A DNA stretch of 50,378 nt, from positions 1-50,378 of the forward strand of contig PKXQ01000146.1 in assembly GCA_003132405.1 (NCBI GenBank), in the 5' to 3' direction. Below the pieces are notes generated by a model, which worked only from the letters and a program-made list of their open reading frames with translations, did not search any database and was not told the origin of the DNA. Below, one piece after another: positions 8,720 through 16,984 of this stretch (positions are counted from its first letter, which is position 1; each line of letters starts with the position of its first letter). This stretch comes from Acidobacteriaceae bacterium. Lineage in GTDB: Bacteria; Acidobacteriota; Terriglobia; Terriglobales; Acidobacteriaceae. The position numbers and the translations under genes are program-made.

Positions 8720-10309
8720 TCAATCGGCGGGAAAAGCGGCTGCCGATTGTGGGGCTGCTTCTGACGGCGGCACGCCACTAGCTGGGATTCTTGCGGGCGC
8801 TCCGCGCCACGCATTGCGTTTGAAGCCTTCCCTTACCAGTTTGAAAATCGTTCGCCGATTTTGTGAAATCACCTTCAGCCAGGCCATCTTGCCCATCATT
8901 GGAAAGTAAATGCCGCGGAAGCAGAGTCGGGCCAGAAAAATATTGACGCGGTAGCCCAAGGGCTGATCATTAAGCGAATTGACCGCAGCGGCCAGGGCCT
9001 CCGGACTATAGGCCTCAGCCCAACCTTTATTCACTTCCGCGTGCGCCTCGTCGATGGTCATTTTCAAAGGCGTGTGCGCCATGGCGAACGGAATGAACTC
9101 CTGCCAGTGCTTGGGGCGAGTCAGACGCCCGGCTTTTTCCAGCCGCTTGTAGAGGGGCGTCGCAGGCAACGGCGTGAGGAGGCCGAAGATCGGCAGGCCG
9201 GGAGGCCACGTCCTAACCTGCTCCATCGTTCGCTCGGCCACTCCAACCGTGTCGTTGTCCATACCGAAAATAAAGGACGTGATGGCGTAGACGTTGCGTT
9301 GCGCCAAGCGCTCGAGCACGGCCGTATATTCGCCTGGCTTGTTGAATCCTTTATTTACGTCTTTTAGATTAGCCGGGTCGATCGACTCCATGCCGATAAA
9401 GATCCACTTGCCTCCGGAGGCTGCGATCAAGTCGACCAGTTCTTCGTCGCGCAATAAATTGGCGCTGATCTGCGCGACCCAATGCACCTGCGCTTTGGCG
9501 GCGATGATGTCGCGCAGCAGCGATTTTGTGCGCTTGATGTTGATGGCAAAATTATCATCGATAAAGAACACCGCCATCTGGCCTTTTTCGGTGCGGGCGC
9601 GAGCCTTCAACAAAAGCAGTTCGTTGACTACGCTTTCATTGGTGCGGAAGCGAATCGAGTCGCCGAAGAAGCCGGTCACGGTGCAGAACTCGCAGCCGTA
9701 GGGACAGCCGCGTCCGGATTCGACGGGAATGATGCGAAACGATCCCCAGCCTTCGCCGATTTTCTGAAGCAGGGCGGTTGCGGCCTTGGGCACGAGATTG
9801 AACTGCTTGAGATCGATCGACTGCCACGGAATTACAGGGTATTCCTTTAGCGACGGCTTGCTCTCCTGGCCGAAGGCATCGACCGGTTCGTAAACATCTT
9901 TGAGGTGTCCGCGCGCAGCGTCTTCGACGATGCGCGGCCAGGTGGCATCGGCTTCACCGAGAGCGACCGCGTCGGCGTGGCGCGCGCCACCGTCGCGGCC
10001 GAGCGCTTCGTCGGCCATCTCTGTCACATGCGGCCCGCCCATCACCACGGGAACTCCGGTGGCGCGCACGGCATCGGCCATGCGATAGGCCTTGGCGATC
10101 ATTCGGGTCATGGCGCCGATGCCGACTAGCCCAATATTGTTGTCGCGCACATACTGCGCGATCCCCGCTTCATCCATGGGATTTGCATTGCCATCGACCA
10201 GCAGCACCTCGTGGCCCGGCGGCGTGAGCGCCTGCAGCAGGAACATCCAGAGATGAGGCATGAAGTTGCGCGTGACGCCATTGTCGGGGTTGTACAGCAA
10301 AATTTTCAT
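8720..10309 (-). CDS. B12-binding radical SAM protein
   Basis: This is an enzyme of the cobalamin-dependent radical SAM class (529 aa). The N-terminal part (about residues 1-150) is a Rossmann-like B12-binding domain. The radical SAM core starts at about residue 195 with GRGCPYGCEFCTVTGFFG, whose CX3CX2C binds the catalytic [4Fe-4S] cluster. A C-terminal region with hydrophobic and basic stretches suggests membrane association. The layout resembles enzymes acting on lipids or hopanoids (HpnP-type methylases, membrane-spanning-lipid synthases), but I cannot tell the substrate. The last 35 residues are proline/alanine-rich. It is flanked by a structured 370-bp gap upstream and the 33-aa membrane peptide downstream. 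Confidence 0.9.
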   Translation of the reverse strand: MKILLYNPDNGVTRNFMPHLWMFLLQALTPPGHEVLLVDGNANPMDEAGIAQYVRDNNIGLVGIGAMTRMIAKAYRMADAVRATGVPVVMGGPHVTEMADEALGRDGGARHADAVALGEADATWPRIVEDAARGHLKDVYEPVDAFGQESKPSLKEYPVIPWQSIDLKQFNLVPKAATALLQKIGEGWGSFRIIPVESGRGCPYGCEFCTVTGFFGDSIRFRTNESVVNELLLLKARARTEKGQMAVFFIDDNFAINIKRTKSLLRDIIAAKAQVHWVAQISANLLRDEELVDLIAASGGKWIFIGMESIDPANLKDVNKGFNKPGEYTAVLERLAQRNVYAITSFIFGMDNDTVGVAERTMEQVRTWPPGLPIFGLLTPLPATPLYKRLEKAGRLTRPKHWQEFIPFAMAHTPLKMTIDEAHAEVNKGWAEAYSPEALAAAVNSLNDQPLGYRVNIFLARLCFRGIYFPMMGKMAWLKVISQNRRTIFKLVREGFKRNAWRGAPARIPASGVPPSEAAPQSAAAFPAD

Positions 10310-10680
10310 GGGGGATCAGCGATTCTGCAAAGCGCGGCTTTGCGGGAGGGGCAGCTGTTGAACGAACTGGTTGGCGTCAGGACGGCAGGGTCTCCTGACG
10401 CTACTGCTTCGGGAGGATTTCGTTTGAATGTACCCTAGCGTACAGTATACCGTTCACGGGCAAACATCAGTCGACTATTTGGGAGGGAGCCCTCCCGGAT
10501 TGGGAAGGGCAGATAACTTCGGCTTGCGAAGATTGGCATCCGAGGAGTGTATCCCACAATCGCGTTTTATTGCCGGAAGATCCAAGTTTCGGCAGTGGCC
10601 GCGTCATTATTTGGATAACCACCCGCTAGGAGCACACTGCCATCGGAAGGCCCTTTTGGTTAGCGCGGCCTGCGTGCTGT
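10310..10680. other. 371-bp gap with three perfect hairpins, no credible gene
   Basis: Between the aconitase-family stop and the radical SAM start (both minus strand) I find three perfect inverted repeats: GCAAAGC/GCTTTGC at 10327-10343 (3-nt loop), GCGTCAGGA/TCCTGACGC at 10374-10401 (10-nt loop) and GGGAGGG/CCCTCCC at 10481-10496 (2-nt loop). No open frame here has protein-like composition or a binding site. The hairpins could be a terminator, a structured leader of the radical SAM gene, or decayed repeats. Confidence 0.6.
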
Positions 10681-12726
10681 TCAGACAGTCGTGAGTTCGC
10701 GCTGCTGACTCGGCTCATACTCGACAATGTATCCAGCGACGGCACTCGCGGCTACCGTTAGCGGGGATGCCAGATACATCTGACCGGGACCGCTGCGTCC
10801 CGGAAAGTTTCGGTTCTGCGCGCTGATGACGACTTGATCTGAGCGGGTCGATACGCCCGGACCCGCATTGATACACGCTCCGCAGCTAGGCTCGATCACG
10901 CGGGCGCCCGCCTTCTCGAAAATGTCGATGTAGCCTCGGCGCTTCGAGTATTCGCGCGTTTCCTGAGAGCCGAATTGGATCCAGAACTCGACATTCTTAG
11001 AGACCCGCCGGCCATGCTTCAGAGCGTCGTCGAGAACGGACGCATACATGTCCATATCTTCGTTCTTTCCGGCGGTGCAGGTTCCGCCGTAGGCAATTTC
11101 GATGGGAACGCGAGAGCTGAGCTCGCGGATGTATTTGCCGTTGCCGGGATCGCCGGGAGTGGCGACCATGGGTGTGATCTCATTCGCGTCGAGTTCGATC
11201 ACCTCGGCATACTCGGCGTTCGGATCGCTCTGCAAGCCTTCGATCATCTTCTCAACGTCGGCGCGCTTCATGCCGCGGCGCTCCATGAGAAACTCAATCA
11301 CTTTTTCGTCGGGAGCGACGATGCCGGTAAAGCCGCCGATCTCAGCCGCCATGTTGGTCATGGTGGCGCGTTCGTCGACAGACAGAGCTTCGACTGCTTC
11401 GCCTGCATACTCCATTACTTTGGCGAGCGCTTTACCACTGCGCACGTAATCGAGCGAGAGAATCTTCAGAATGAAATCTTTCGCGGTGACGTTAGGATGG
11501 CGCTCGCCGCAAATGACGATCTTCACCGACTCGGGCACTTTGACGCGCACGTCTTTGGTGATCCAGGAGTTGAATACATCGGTGGTGCCGATGCCGAAGG
11601 CGATGCAGCCGATTGCGCCTACGTGGGGCGTGTGTGAATCGGAACCGACGTTGACTTGGCCAGGCAGCGCGTAGGTTTCCAGCATGACCGAGTGGCAAAT
11701 CCCTTCCGAGCCTTTTCGGTCGGCGAGCTCGCCATGCAACTTGATTCCCTGCTGTTTAGCGAAATCTTCCTGCTTTAACTTAAGTTGCGTGGCCAGGTCG
11801 AGCAGGCCCATCTTTTTCTTTTCTTCGGAGATCACCTCGTCGAGAAAGGTAAGATGGTCGCGAAAGAAGCGGATGCTCGACGCGTCGTTCACCGGAACAT
11901 CTTTGCCAACGTACTGCTCATAAAAAATCGACGCCATCGGGGTCACGTATTCGTGACTGAAGCGCAGATCGACGCGAGTAAAACCGGTGTCGCCGGGCTT
12001 GACCGCGGCTACGCCAACCGTACCGTCGGGATTGACCATGTGGCGTGCGAAGATTTTTTCGGCGACGGTCATTGATCGTATGGCGCGGGCGCCTTCGCCC
12101 GCGATTGGCGGCAGAAAAACTTTGCCCTGCAAGCGCGCAACATTGAAGGCAAACAGTCCTCCATATTCGATCACCTGCTTAGTGATCTCGTCTTCTCCGA
12201 CGGTAAATTCGCTGAGGGCGATTTCTTCGCCGGCGCGAATTCGGTCGATCAAAGAAAAGTTGGTCGCAGTCAGCAAGCCGAGATTCTGGCAATTCTGTTT
12301 GTAGATGCGCTCGATGTTCTCGGCAATCGCAACTTGAATTCCTGCGCACATTTCGGCATAGGGTGACTGCTCGCGGCTGGAACCTTTGCCGCGCCGCCTG
12401 CCGCTCACCGAGCAGACAAAGCCGCCGTTCTTTACATCGCTTCGGCCAATCGGAAGAGTGTCTCCACAGCGCAGGCCGACGTATGGAATTTCGCCGAGCG
12501 TGCGATCGAAATAAAAGCAGTAGTGCGCGGGAGTGATTTCGTCGGTGGAAATATCATCGCGAAGTTTGGGATTGTTGGCGGGATTCTTCGTATCCCAGGG
12601 CAGATCCCAACCGGACAGTTGTTTCTTGATCAGCTCGGGATCTTCGGTGAGAAAGAGAATGCGGCCTTGTAAGCGCACATGGTCGGAGCGCTTTTCGATC
12701 TTGCGTTCAAGGAGAGACGAGCCCAC
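10681..12726 (-). CDS. Aconitase-family hydratase with N-terminal swivel domain
   Basis: This is a [4Fe-4S] dehydratase of the aconitase/isopropylmalate isomerase superfamily, 681 aa. Residues about 55-190 form the swivel (LeuD-like) domain, with DISTDEITPAHY, GRSDVKNGGF and RGKGSSREQSP. The catalytic LeuC-like part follows, with GSDSHTPHVGAIGC and the cluster ligands Cys550 (GGTCTAGK), Cys615 and Cys618 (SCGAC), then NRNFPGR. AcnA has the swivel domain at the C-terminus, so the order here is reversed. The start is GTG with TACAAT 7 nt upstream and no binding site. With aceA and aceB nearby it may serve as TCA aconitase, but leucine or another acid isomerisation cannot be excluded. Confidence 0.88.
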   Translation of the reverse strand: MGSSLLERKIEKRSDHVRLQGRILFLTEDPELIKKQLSGWDLPWDTKNPANNPKLRDDISTDEITPAHYCFYFDRTLGEIPYVGLRCGDTLPIGRSDVKNGGFVCSVSGRRRGKGSSREQSPYAEMCAGIQVAIAENIERIYKQNCQNLGLLTATNFSLIDRIRAGEEIALSEFTVGEDEITKQVIEYGGLFAFNVARLQGKVFLPPIAGEGARAIRSMTVAEKIFARHMVNPDGTVGVAAVKPGDTGFTRVDLRFSHEYVTPMASIFYEQYVGKDVPVNDASSIRFFRDHLTFLDEVISEEKKKMGLLDLATQLKLKQEDFAKQQGIKLHGELADRKGSEGICHSVMLETYALPGQVNVGSDSHTPHVGAIGCIAFGIGTTDVFNSWITKDVRVKVPESVKIVICGERHPNVTAKDFILKILSLDYVRSGKALAKVMEYAGEAVEALSVDERATMTNMAAEIGGFTGIVAPDEKVIEFLMERRGMKRADVEKMIEGLQSDPNAEYAEVIELDANEITPMVATPGDPGNGKYIRELSSRVPIEIAYGGTCTAGKNEDMDMYASVLDDALKHGRRVSKNVEFWIQFGSQETREYSKRRGYIDIFEKAGARVIEPSCGACINAGPGVSTRSDQVVISAQNRNFPGRSGPGQMYLASPLTVAASAVAGYIVEYEPSQQRELTTV

Positions 12727-12733
12727 ACAAATA

Positions 12734-12739
12734 ATTGTA
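12734..12739 (-). promoter_or_regulatory. -10-like TACAAT, leaderless start
   Basis: On the minus strand TACAAT ends 7 nt before the GTG start of the aconitase-family gene at 12726. No purine-rich ribosome binding site lies between them. Confidence 0.5.
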
Positions 12740-12774
12740 CCGCTTGAACTGGGTGAGTGGAACGGTACGCTTAG

Positions 12775-13623
12775 CTAGAGTTTACGATCTTTCGCGTAGC
12801 CGACGGGGCTCGGCAACTCTTCTACGCCGTGGCCGGCAAAGATCTCCTGAAATTCATGGAGAAGAGCGGCGTGCACCAGGCCATTCGAGGCAAGAGTCTC
12901 GCGGCTGGCGATTTGAAATTCGCCGCCGTAAAAGTCGGTTACCTTTCCTCCCGCCTCTTCGACAATCAGCACACCTGCCGCGGTGTCCCACGGATTGAGA
13001 TTGAATTCCCAGAAGCCCTCATAGCGGCCTGAGGCGACATTGCAGAGGTCGAGCGCGGCCGAACCAGCCCGCCGCACGCCGTGCGTGCGCAAAGTGAGCT
13101 GATGATAAAAATAAATATTCGGATTCTTATGGCGCTTCTGGCTAGGGAAACCAGTGCCGATCAAGCACTCTCCGAGGTTCGCTATGGCGGAGACGTGAAT
13201 CGCTTGGCCGTTGAGGTGCGCGCCGCTGCCCAGTTCGGCGACGAACATCTCGTCGCGTGTGGGATCGTAGATTACTCCGGCAACTCGCTGACCCCGGCGT
13301 TCGACCGCCAGCGAAACACAAAACACCGGATAGCCGTGCGCAAAATTCGTTGTTCCGTCGAGCGGGTCGACATACCACTTGTACTCGCTGCCGGTTTCGA
13401 TGCGCGTTCCCTCTTCACCCATTACGTCGTGCTTTGGAAAATGGCCGCGAATCTTTTCCAGAATCAGCGCCTCTGACTTTCGATCGGCCACGGTGACCAG
13501 ATCGACGTCGCCCTTGTATTCAATTTTAACGTGCTGGTGAAAGTACTCCATCAGCAGACTGCCCGCTTCGCGCGCCATCACCTGCATCGGAGAAATCAGA
13601 TCGAGAGATTTGTGGGATGTCAT
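12775..13623 (-). CDS. Inositol monophosphatase family protein
   Basis: This is a Mg-dependent phosphatase of the IMPase/SuhB/HisN family (282 aa). It hydrolyses a phosphomonoester such as inositol-1-phosphate, histidinol phosphate or 3'-phosphoadenosine phosphates. All metal-site motifs are present: GEEG near residue 72, DPLDGTTNFAHG near 93 and WDTAAGVLIVEEAGG near 215. Length fits the family. The start is near a purine run (GGAAGC). It follows the hfq-like gene by 65 nt on the same strand, so SuhB-like work next to an RNA chaperone is possible, but the substrate cannot be decided from sequence. Confidence 0.9.
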   Translation of the reverse strand: MTSHKSLDLISPMQVMAREAGSLLMEYFHQHVKIEYKGDVDLVTVADRKSEALILEKIRGHFPKHDVMGEEGTRIETGSEYKWYVDPLDGTTNFAHGYPVFCVSLAVERRGQRVAGVIYDPTRDEMFVAELGSGAHLNGQAIHVSAIANLGECLIGTGFPSQKRHKNPNIYFYHQLTLRTHGVRRAGSAALDLCNVASGRYEGFWEFNLNPWDTAAGVLIVEEAGGKVTDFYGGEFQIASRETLASNGLVHAALLHEFQEIFAGHGVEELPSPVGYAKDRKL

Positions 13624-13649
13624 GAGCTTCCAGGCTTCGTTTGCAGGAT

Positions 13650-13682
13650 TGTTCGCTGAGTGCTAAATGCTGAGTGCTGAAA
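13650..13682. repeat. Tandem 14-bp word repeat (GCTGAGTGCTAAAT)
   Basis: GCTGAGTGCTAAAT is followed directly by GCTGAGTGCTGAAA and a further GC, giving two and a bit units with two mismatches. It lies between the hfq-like stop and the inositol monophosphatase start. No complementary arm is present, so this looks like a half copy of the word-built hairpins seen elsewhere in the window. Confidence 0.55.
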
Positions 13683-13688
13683 GCTTGG

Positions 13689-13952
13689 CTACTTTTTCTT
13701 GCTGTCTTCCGCGATGTAGACGATCTCGTGCTTGAAGATGAAGAGATTCGGGCCATCTTCGCGGGTGACGCGCACCATATTTTTGTCGTAGTACTCGATC
13801 CAGCCGCGAACAACTTCGCCGTCGGCGAGTTTCAGGCTGACGACTTTTTGCTTCTCGCCCAGCGCCTTGAGATAAGCGGCCTCTTCAAAGGTTTCGTCCG
13901 GAGGAGGAGTGCGCTTCTTGCCAAAGTTTGGATTTCCTGTCTGTAGCGGCAT
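13689..13952 (-). CDS. Hfq-like Sm-fold RNA-binding protein
   Basis: The 87-aa protein has a basic, proline-rich N-terminal tail, then a predicted Sm fold. An alpha helix (AAYLKALGEKQKVVSLKL) leads into strands with GEVVRGWIEYYDKNMVRVTR (Sm1-like) and FIFKHEIVYIAED (Sm2-like; KHEIVYI takes the place of the YKHAI motif of classical Hfq). It is therefore best read as the diverged acidobacterial Hfq, which binds small RNAs and mRNAs. TAAAAT ends 6 nt before its ATG inside the 27-bp gap after the molybdoenzyme gene, so it has its own likely leaderless promoter. Confidence 0.75.
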   Translation of the reverse strand: MPLQTGNPNFGKKRTPPPDETFEEAAYLKALGEKQKVVSLKLADGEVVRGWIEYYDKNMVRVTREDGPNLFIFKHEIVYIAEDSKKK

Positions 13953-13958
13953 TCCGTC

Positions 13959-13964
13959 ATTTTA
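13959..13964 (-). promoter_or_regulatory. -10-like TAAAAT, leaderless start
   Basis: On the minus strand TAAAAT ends exactly 6 nt before the ATG of the hfq-like gene. It lies within the 27-bp space after the molybdoenzyme stop codon. Confidence 0.5.
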
Positions 13965-13979
13965 CAACGTTGCGGAGTC

Positions 13980-16847
13980 TCATGTTTTTTTCGCGGACAT
14001 GTAAAACGCGGCTTCCTCGGGACGATGCACTCGCGGGATCCACAGAGGGCGGCGGAGTCCGCCGGGGCCGGGCGCGGGACGCGTGAGAGCTTTCCAGCGC
14101 TGATAGACGGCGAAGGAAAGATTGGTGTCGACGAAGATGTCGCCGTAACGGTCGTCGGCGGAAGCGCGCTCAACGCGCACCATCTGATGCCAGCAATGCA
14201 TGCCGGTGATGGGGTCAGGATGAACGGGGAAGGTCAGGTTCTGGTGGACGCCGGCATCGCTCCACCAGACGCGCTTGGTGTCGGGGTCGGAGGTTTCATA
14301 GGGCTCGACGCCCGATGTCTGACGCATCTTCCATTGGCCTTTGCCGACCTCTTTCAGGTCGACCCAGGCGCTCGACATGCGTTCGATTTGATCTTCCTTA
14401 CTAGTACGCCAGCGGCCCATGTGATGAGAACAGGCTACGACGCCGGGAGCGAGACCCTCGGTGACCCAGGCGTGGAGCACGAAGAAGCCGATTTCGGTGT
14501 GCACCTTGAGCAAGTCGCCCGTGTGTATATCGCCGAGTTTCTTGGCGTCGGTTGGATTCAGCCAGAGCGGATTCTTGTGCGCGATCTCGTAGAGAAATTT
14601 CGAGTTGCCCGATCGCGTGTGGATGAGATGAGGCAAACGAAAAATGGGCAACAGCGTATAAATCTCGCCCTTCGCATCTTTCGGCCATTCTACGAGTGGC
14701 ATGTACTGCGGATCGAAATCGGCTCCGGACGTGTCTGCGAGATTTCCTACCGATGCGGCTTGGGCTGAGCGATGAATGTGGCTGCGATAATATTCAGGAA
14801 GGACGAATTCAGGCCACTTCCAGTCCGCCATTGTCTTTGAGAATAATTCCAACTTTCGCGACGGCGTGTTGTATCCGACTACCGCTTTGCTCTCAACCAT
14901 CACGCCCACCGCTTTGCCTTGCTTGGTGACGACGCCATTCGCTTCGACCCGCGAACCGGCTAGATCGGCGGGAGCAACCGGCTTCTCGTTCTGCTTGTAG
15001 ACGTCGGTGGTCACTTCGTAGGCGCCATACTTGCGCATATATTCGAGCGGCTTCAGGCCTTCTTTGGCGGCGACTTCGGGCAATCCGGGAACTGAGTTTT
15101 CAAAAATCCATCCGTAGTATTCGTCGACCGTCAATTTTTGTCCGGGGCGGTACGGCGATTCGAACCACTGGCGAATTCCCATCGAGCCGTCCGGATCGAT
15201 TGCCCAAGATAGGTTGATCCAGAATTCATCTTCTTCCCATACTTCACCGGGATTCGCCTGATAGGTGTAATCGAATTTCTTGCCTTCTTTTTCCTGAAGA
15301 ACGCGCAGCACGGGCTGGCGAAATCCGATCCATTTCCCTGCGTAAGACTCCTGACTCATGAGATCGTGACGTTCGGAACTGAAGCCCATCGGCAAGACGT
15401 AATCGGCGAACCAGGCGGTCTCGCTCCATGTTGGAGTGAGCGCGGCGTGCAAGCCGACTTTGTCTTCGTCGCGGAGCATTTCAATCCATGAGAATCCGTC
15501 GGGATAAGTCCAGACGGGATTGAAGACGCGCGTGAAATAGGCTTCGATGCGGCCGCGACCTTCTTTAAGGAAGTGCGGGAGGAGCGGCGACATTTCATGC
15601 GTGCACAGCGGCCACTCGGGCGGATAGAGAAGTTCGTTCCAGCGTTTTTGCGGCGGAGGATTTTTATACGGCCGTGGCACGAATTTATTCCACGCATTCA
15701 GATTGTGTCCGCCGGGAGTTCCGACGGAACCGGTGAGCACGTGCAGCAGCATCAAGGCGCGTGCGGATTGCCATCCGCCGAGATTGCCGGAGGAGCTGCC
15801 CCGCCAGAGATGGGAGGCAAATCGGCTGCCGGCAGTCGCGATCTCGCGCGCCGTTTTGACGATGATTTCGGCTTTTACTCCACTTTCTTTCTCCGCAAAT
15901 TCGGGAGTGAACTTCGCGTAGTGGCGCTTGAGTACTTCGATCAGCGCTTCAAAACTTTGGCCTTTCGCCGAAAATCCATCGACTTCGAGTTCTTCCCAGT
16001 TGGTCCAATTCTTTACGAATGCCGCGTCGAAACGATTTTCGCCGAGGATGACCATCGCCATCGCCAGCAACACCGCGGCTTCGGTGCCGGGATAGCTGGG
16101 CATCCAGTAATCGGCCATGCTCGCGGTGTTTGAGAGGCGCGGATCCATGACGGCGAGTTTCGCTCCGGCCATTTTTCCTTCGATGATGCGTTGGGCGTGG
16201 GGATTGAAATAGTGGCCAGATTCTAGATGCGCCGAGAGTAGAAGGATAAAACGCGCGTTGGCGTGGTCGGGAGAAGGACGGTCGGCGTAATGCCAGAGCA
16301 GATAACCCAGGCGCGCCGAGGATGAGCAGACATTGGTGTGCGAGTTGTGGCCGTCGATGCCCCAGGCTTGGAGAGTGCGCTCCATGATGAAATCGTGGCC
16401 GGGGCGGCCAACGTGATACATGACTTCTTCGCCGCGATTTTCCTGAAACGCTTTGCGGATGCGAGTGCCGAAAGTTTCCAGCACTTCGTCCCACGAGGTA
16501 CGCGTCCACTTTCCTCCGCCGCGCGGGCCGGAGCGTTTCATCGGATAAAGGATGCGGTCGGGATCGTGAATCTGCGTGATGGTAGCCGGGCCCTTGGCGC
16601 ACAGGCGTCCGCGGCTGGCAGGATGTTTGGGATTGCCTTCGAACTTTGTGATTTGCCCGGTTTCTTTGTCGACGTAGGCGAGAAGGCCGCATGCCGATTC
16701 GCAGTTGAAGCAGATGGTTGGAATGAGTTGATAATGTTTCTCGACGCGGCGCGGCCAGGCTGATGGATCAAATTCAACCCAATCGTCCCACTTTTCGACC
16801 GGCGGACACGTGGAAAGATGGCTGCCGTCGCGCTTGAAATCGGTCAT
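13980..16847 (-). CDS. Molybdopterin oxidoreductase, catalytic subunit
   Basis: This is a DMSO-reductase-superfamily enzyme of 955 aa. An N-terminal [4Fe-4S] site is formed by Cys46, Cys49, Cys53 and Cys83 (CFNCESAC ... GRLCAKG). NVCSSS puts Cys174 where the molybdenum ligand is expected, as in polysulfide/thiosulfate reductases and sulfite dehydrogenases. The C-terminal molybdopterin-dinucleotide domain starts near residue 740. No twin-arginine signal is seen, so the active site probably faces the cytoplasm. The ATG at 16847 is chosen for its GGAGA site 7 nt upstream; a longer frame adds 22 residues. It follows the fused electron-transfer subunit and forms a two-gene membrane complex. The substrate is not deducible. 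Confidence 0.9.
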   Translation of the reverse strand: MTDFKRDGSHLSTCPPVEKWDDWVEFDPSAWPRRVEKHYQLIPTICFNCESACGLLAYVDKETGQITKFEGNPKHPASRGRLCAKGPATITQIHDPDRILYPMKRSGPRGGGKWTRTSWDEVLETFGTRIRKAFQENRGEEVMYHVGRPGHDFIMERTLQAWGIDGHNSHTNVCSSSARLGYLLWHYADRPSPDHANARFILLLSAHLESGHYFNPHAQRIIEGKMAGAKLAVMDPRLSNTASMADYWMPSYPGTEAAVLLAMAMVILGENRFDAAFVKNWTNWEELEVDGFSAKGQSFEALIEVLKRHYAKFTPEFAEKESGVKAEIIVKTAREIATAGSRFASHLWRGSSSGNLGGWQSARALMLLHVLTGSVGTPGGHNLNAWNKFVPRPYKNPPPQKRWNELLYPPEWPLCTHEMSPLLPHFLKEGRGRIEAYFTRVFNPVWTYPDGFSWIEMLRDEDKVGLHAALTPTWSETAWFADYVLPMGFSSERHDLMSQESYAGKWIGFRQPVLRVLQEKEGKKFDYTYQANPGEVWEEDEFWINLSWAIDPDGSMGIRQWFESPYRPGQKLTVDEYYGWIFENSVPGLPEVAAKEGLKPLEYMRKYGAYEVTTDVYKQNEKPVAPADLAGSRVEANGVVTKQGKAVGVMVESKAVVGYNTPSRKLELFSKTMADWKWPEFVLPEYYRSHIHRSAQAASVGNLADTSGADFDPQYMPLVEWPKDAKGEIYTLLPIFRLPHLIHTRSGNSKFLYEIAHKNPLWLNPTDAKKLGDIHTGDLLKVHTEIGFFVLHAWVTEGLAPGVVACSHHMGRWRTSKEDQIERMSSAWVDLKEVGKGQWKMRQTSGVEPYETSDPDTKRVWWSDAGVHQNLTFPVHPDPITGMHCWHQMVRVERASADDRYGDIFVDTNLSFAVYQRWKALTRPAPGPGGLRRPLWIPRVHRPEEAAFYMSAKKT

Positions 16848-16928
16848 TGCGGAATCTCCATAAAGCTCGTTCGCCGCGCGGCAATCTGCCTCAGCGGCTA
16901 AAGCCGACATCAAAAATAGGTCCTATAT

Positions 16929-16948
16929 CGCAGCGGTGAACCGCTGCG
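16929..16948. repeat. Perfect 8-bp stem, 4-nt loop palindrome
   Basis: CGCAGCGG and CCGCTGCG are perfect reverse complements around the loop TGAA, followed by CCACCC. The element lies between the two molybdoenzyme genes, so it is probably transcribed. A hairpin of the same design (8-bp stem, 4-nt loop, then CCAC) occurs inside dnaX at 38933-38952. Confidence 0.7.
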
Positions 16949-16984
16949 CCACCCAAAAACAGAAAGGCATGATGCGCGATTTGT

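Noticed and set aside
10310..10680. Cobalamin riboswitch before the B12 radical SAM gene
   Set aside because: The conserved B12-box sequence is not recognisable, although hairpins are present.
10428..10694. An 88-residue open frame in the gap before the aconitase-family gene
   Set aside because: No binding site, unlikely composition, runs through three hairpins and into the neighbouring gene.
15573..16133. Long open frames antisense to the molybdoenzyme gene
   Set aside because: Shadows of a strongly conserved coding region; no family features of their own.
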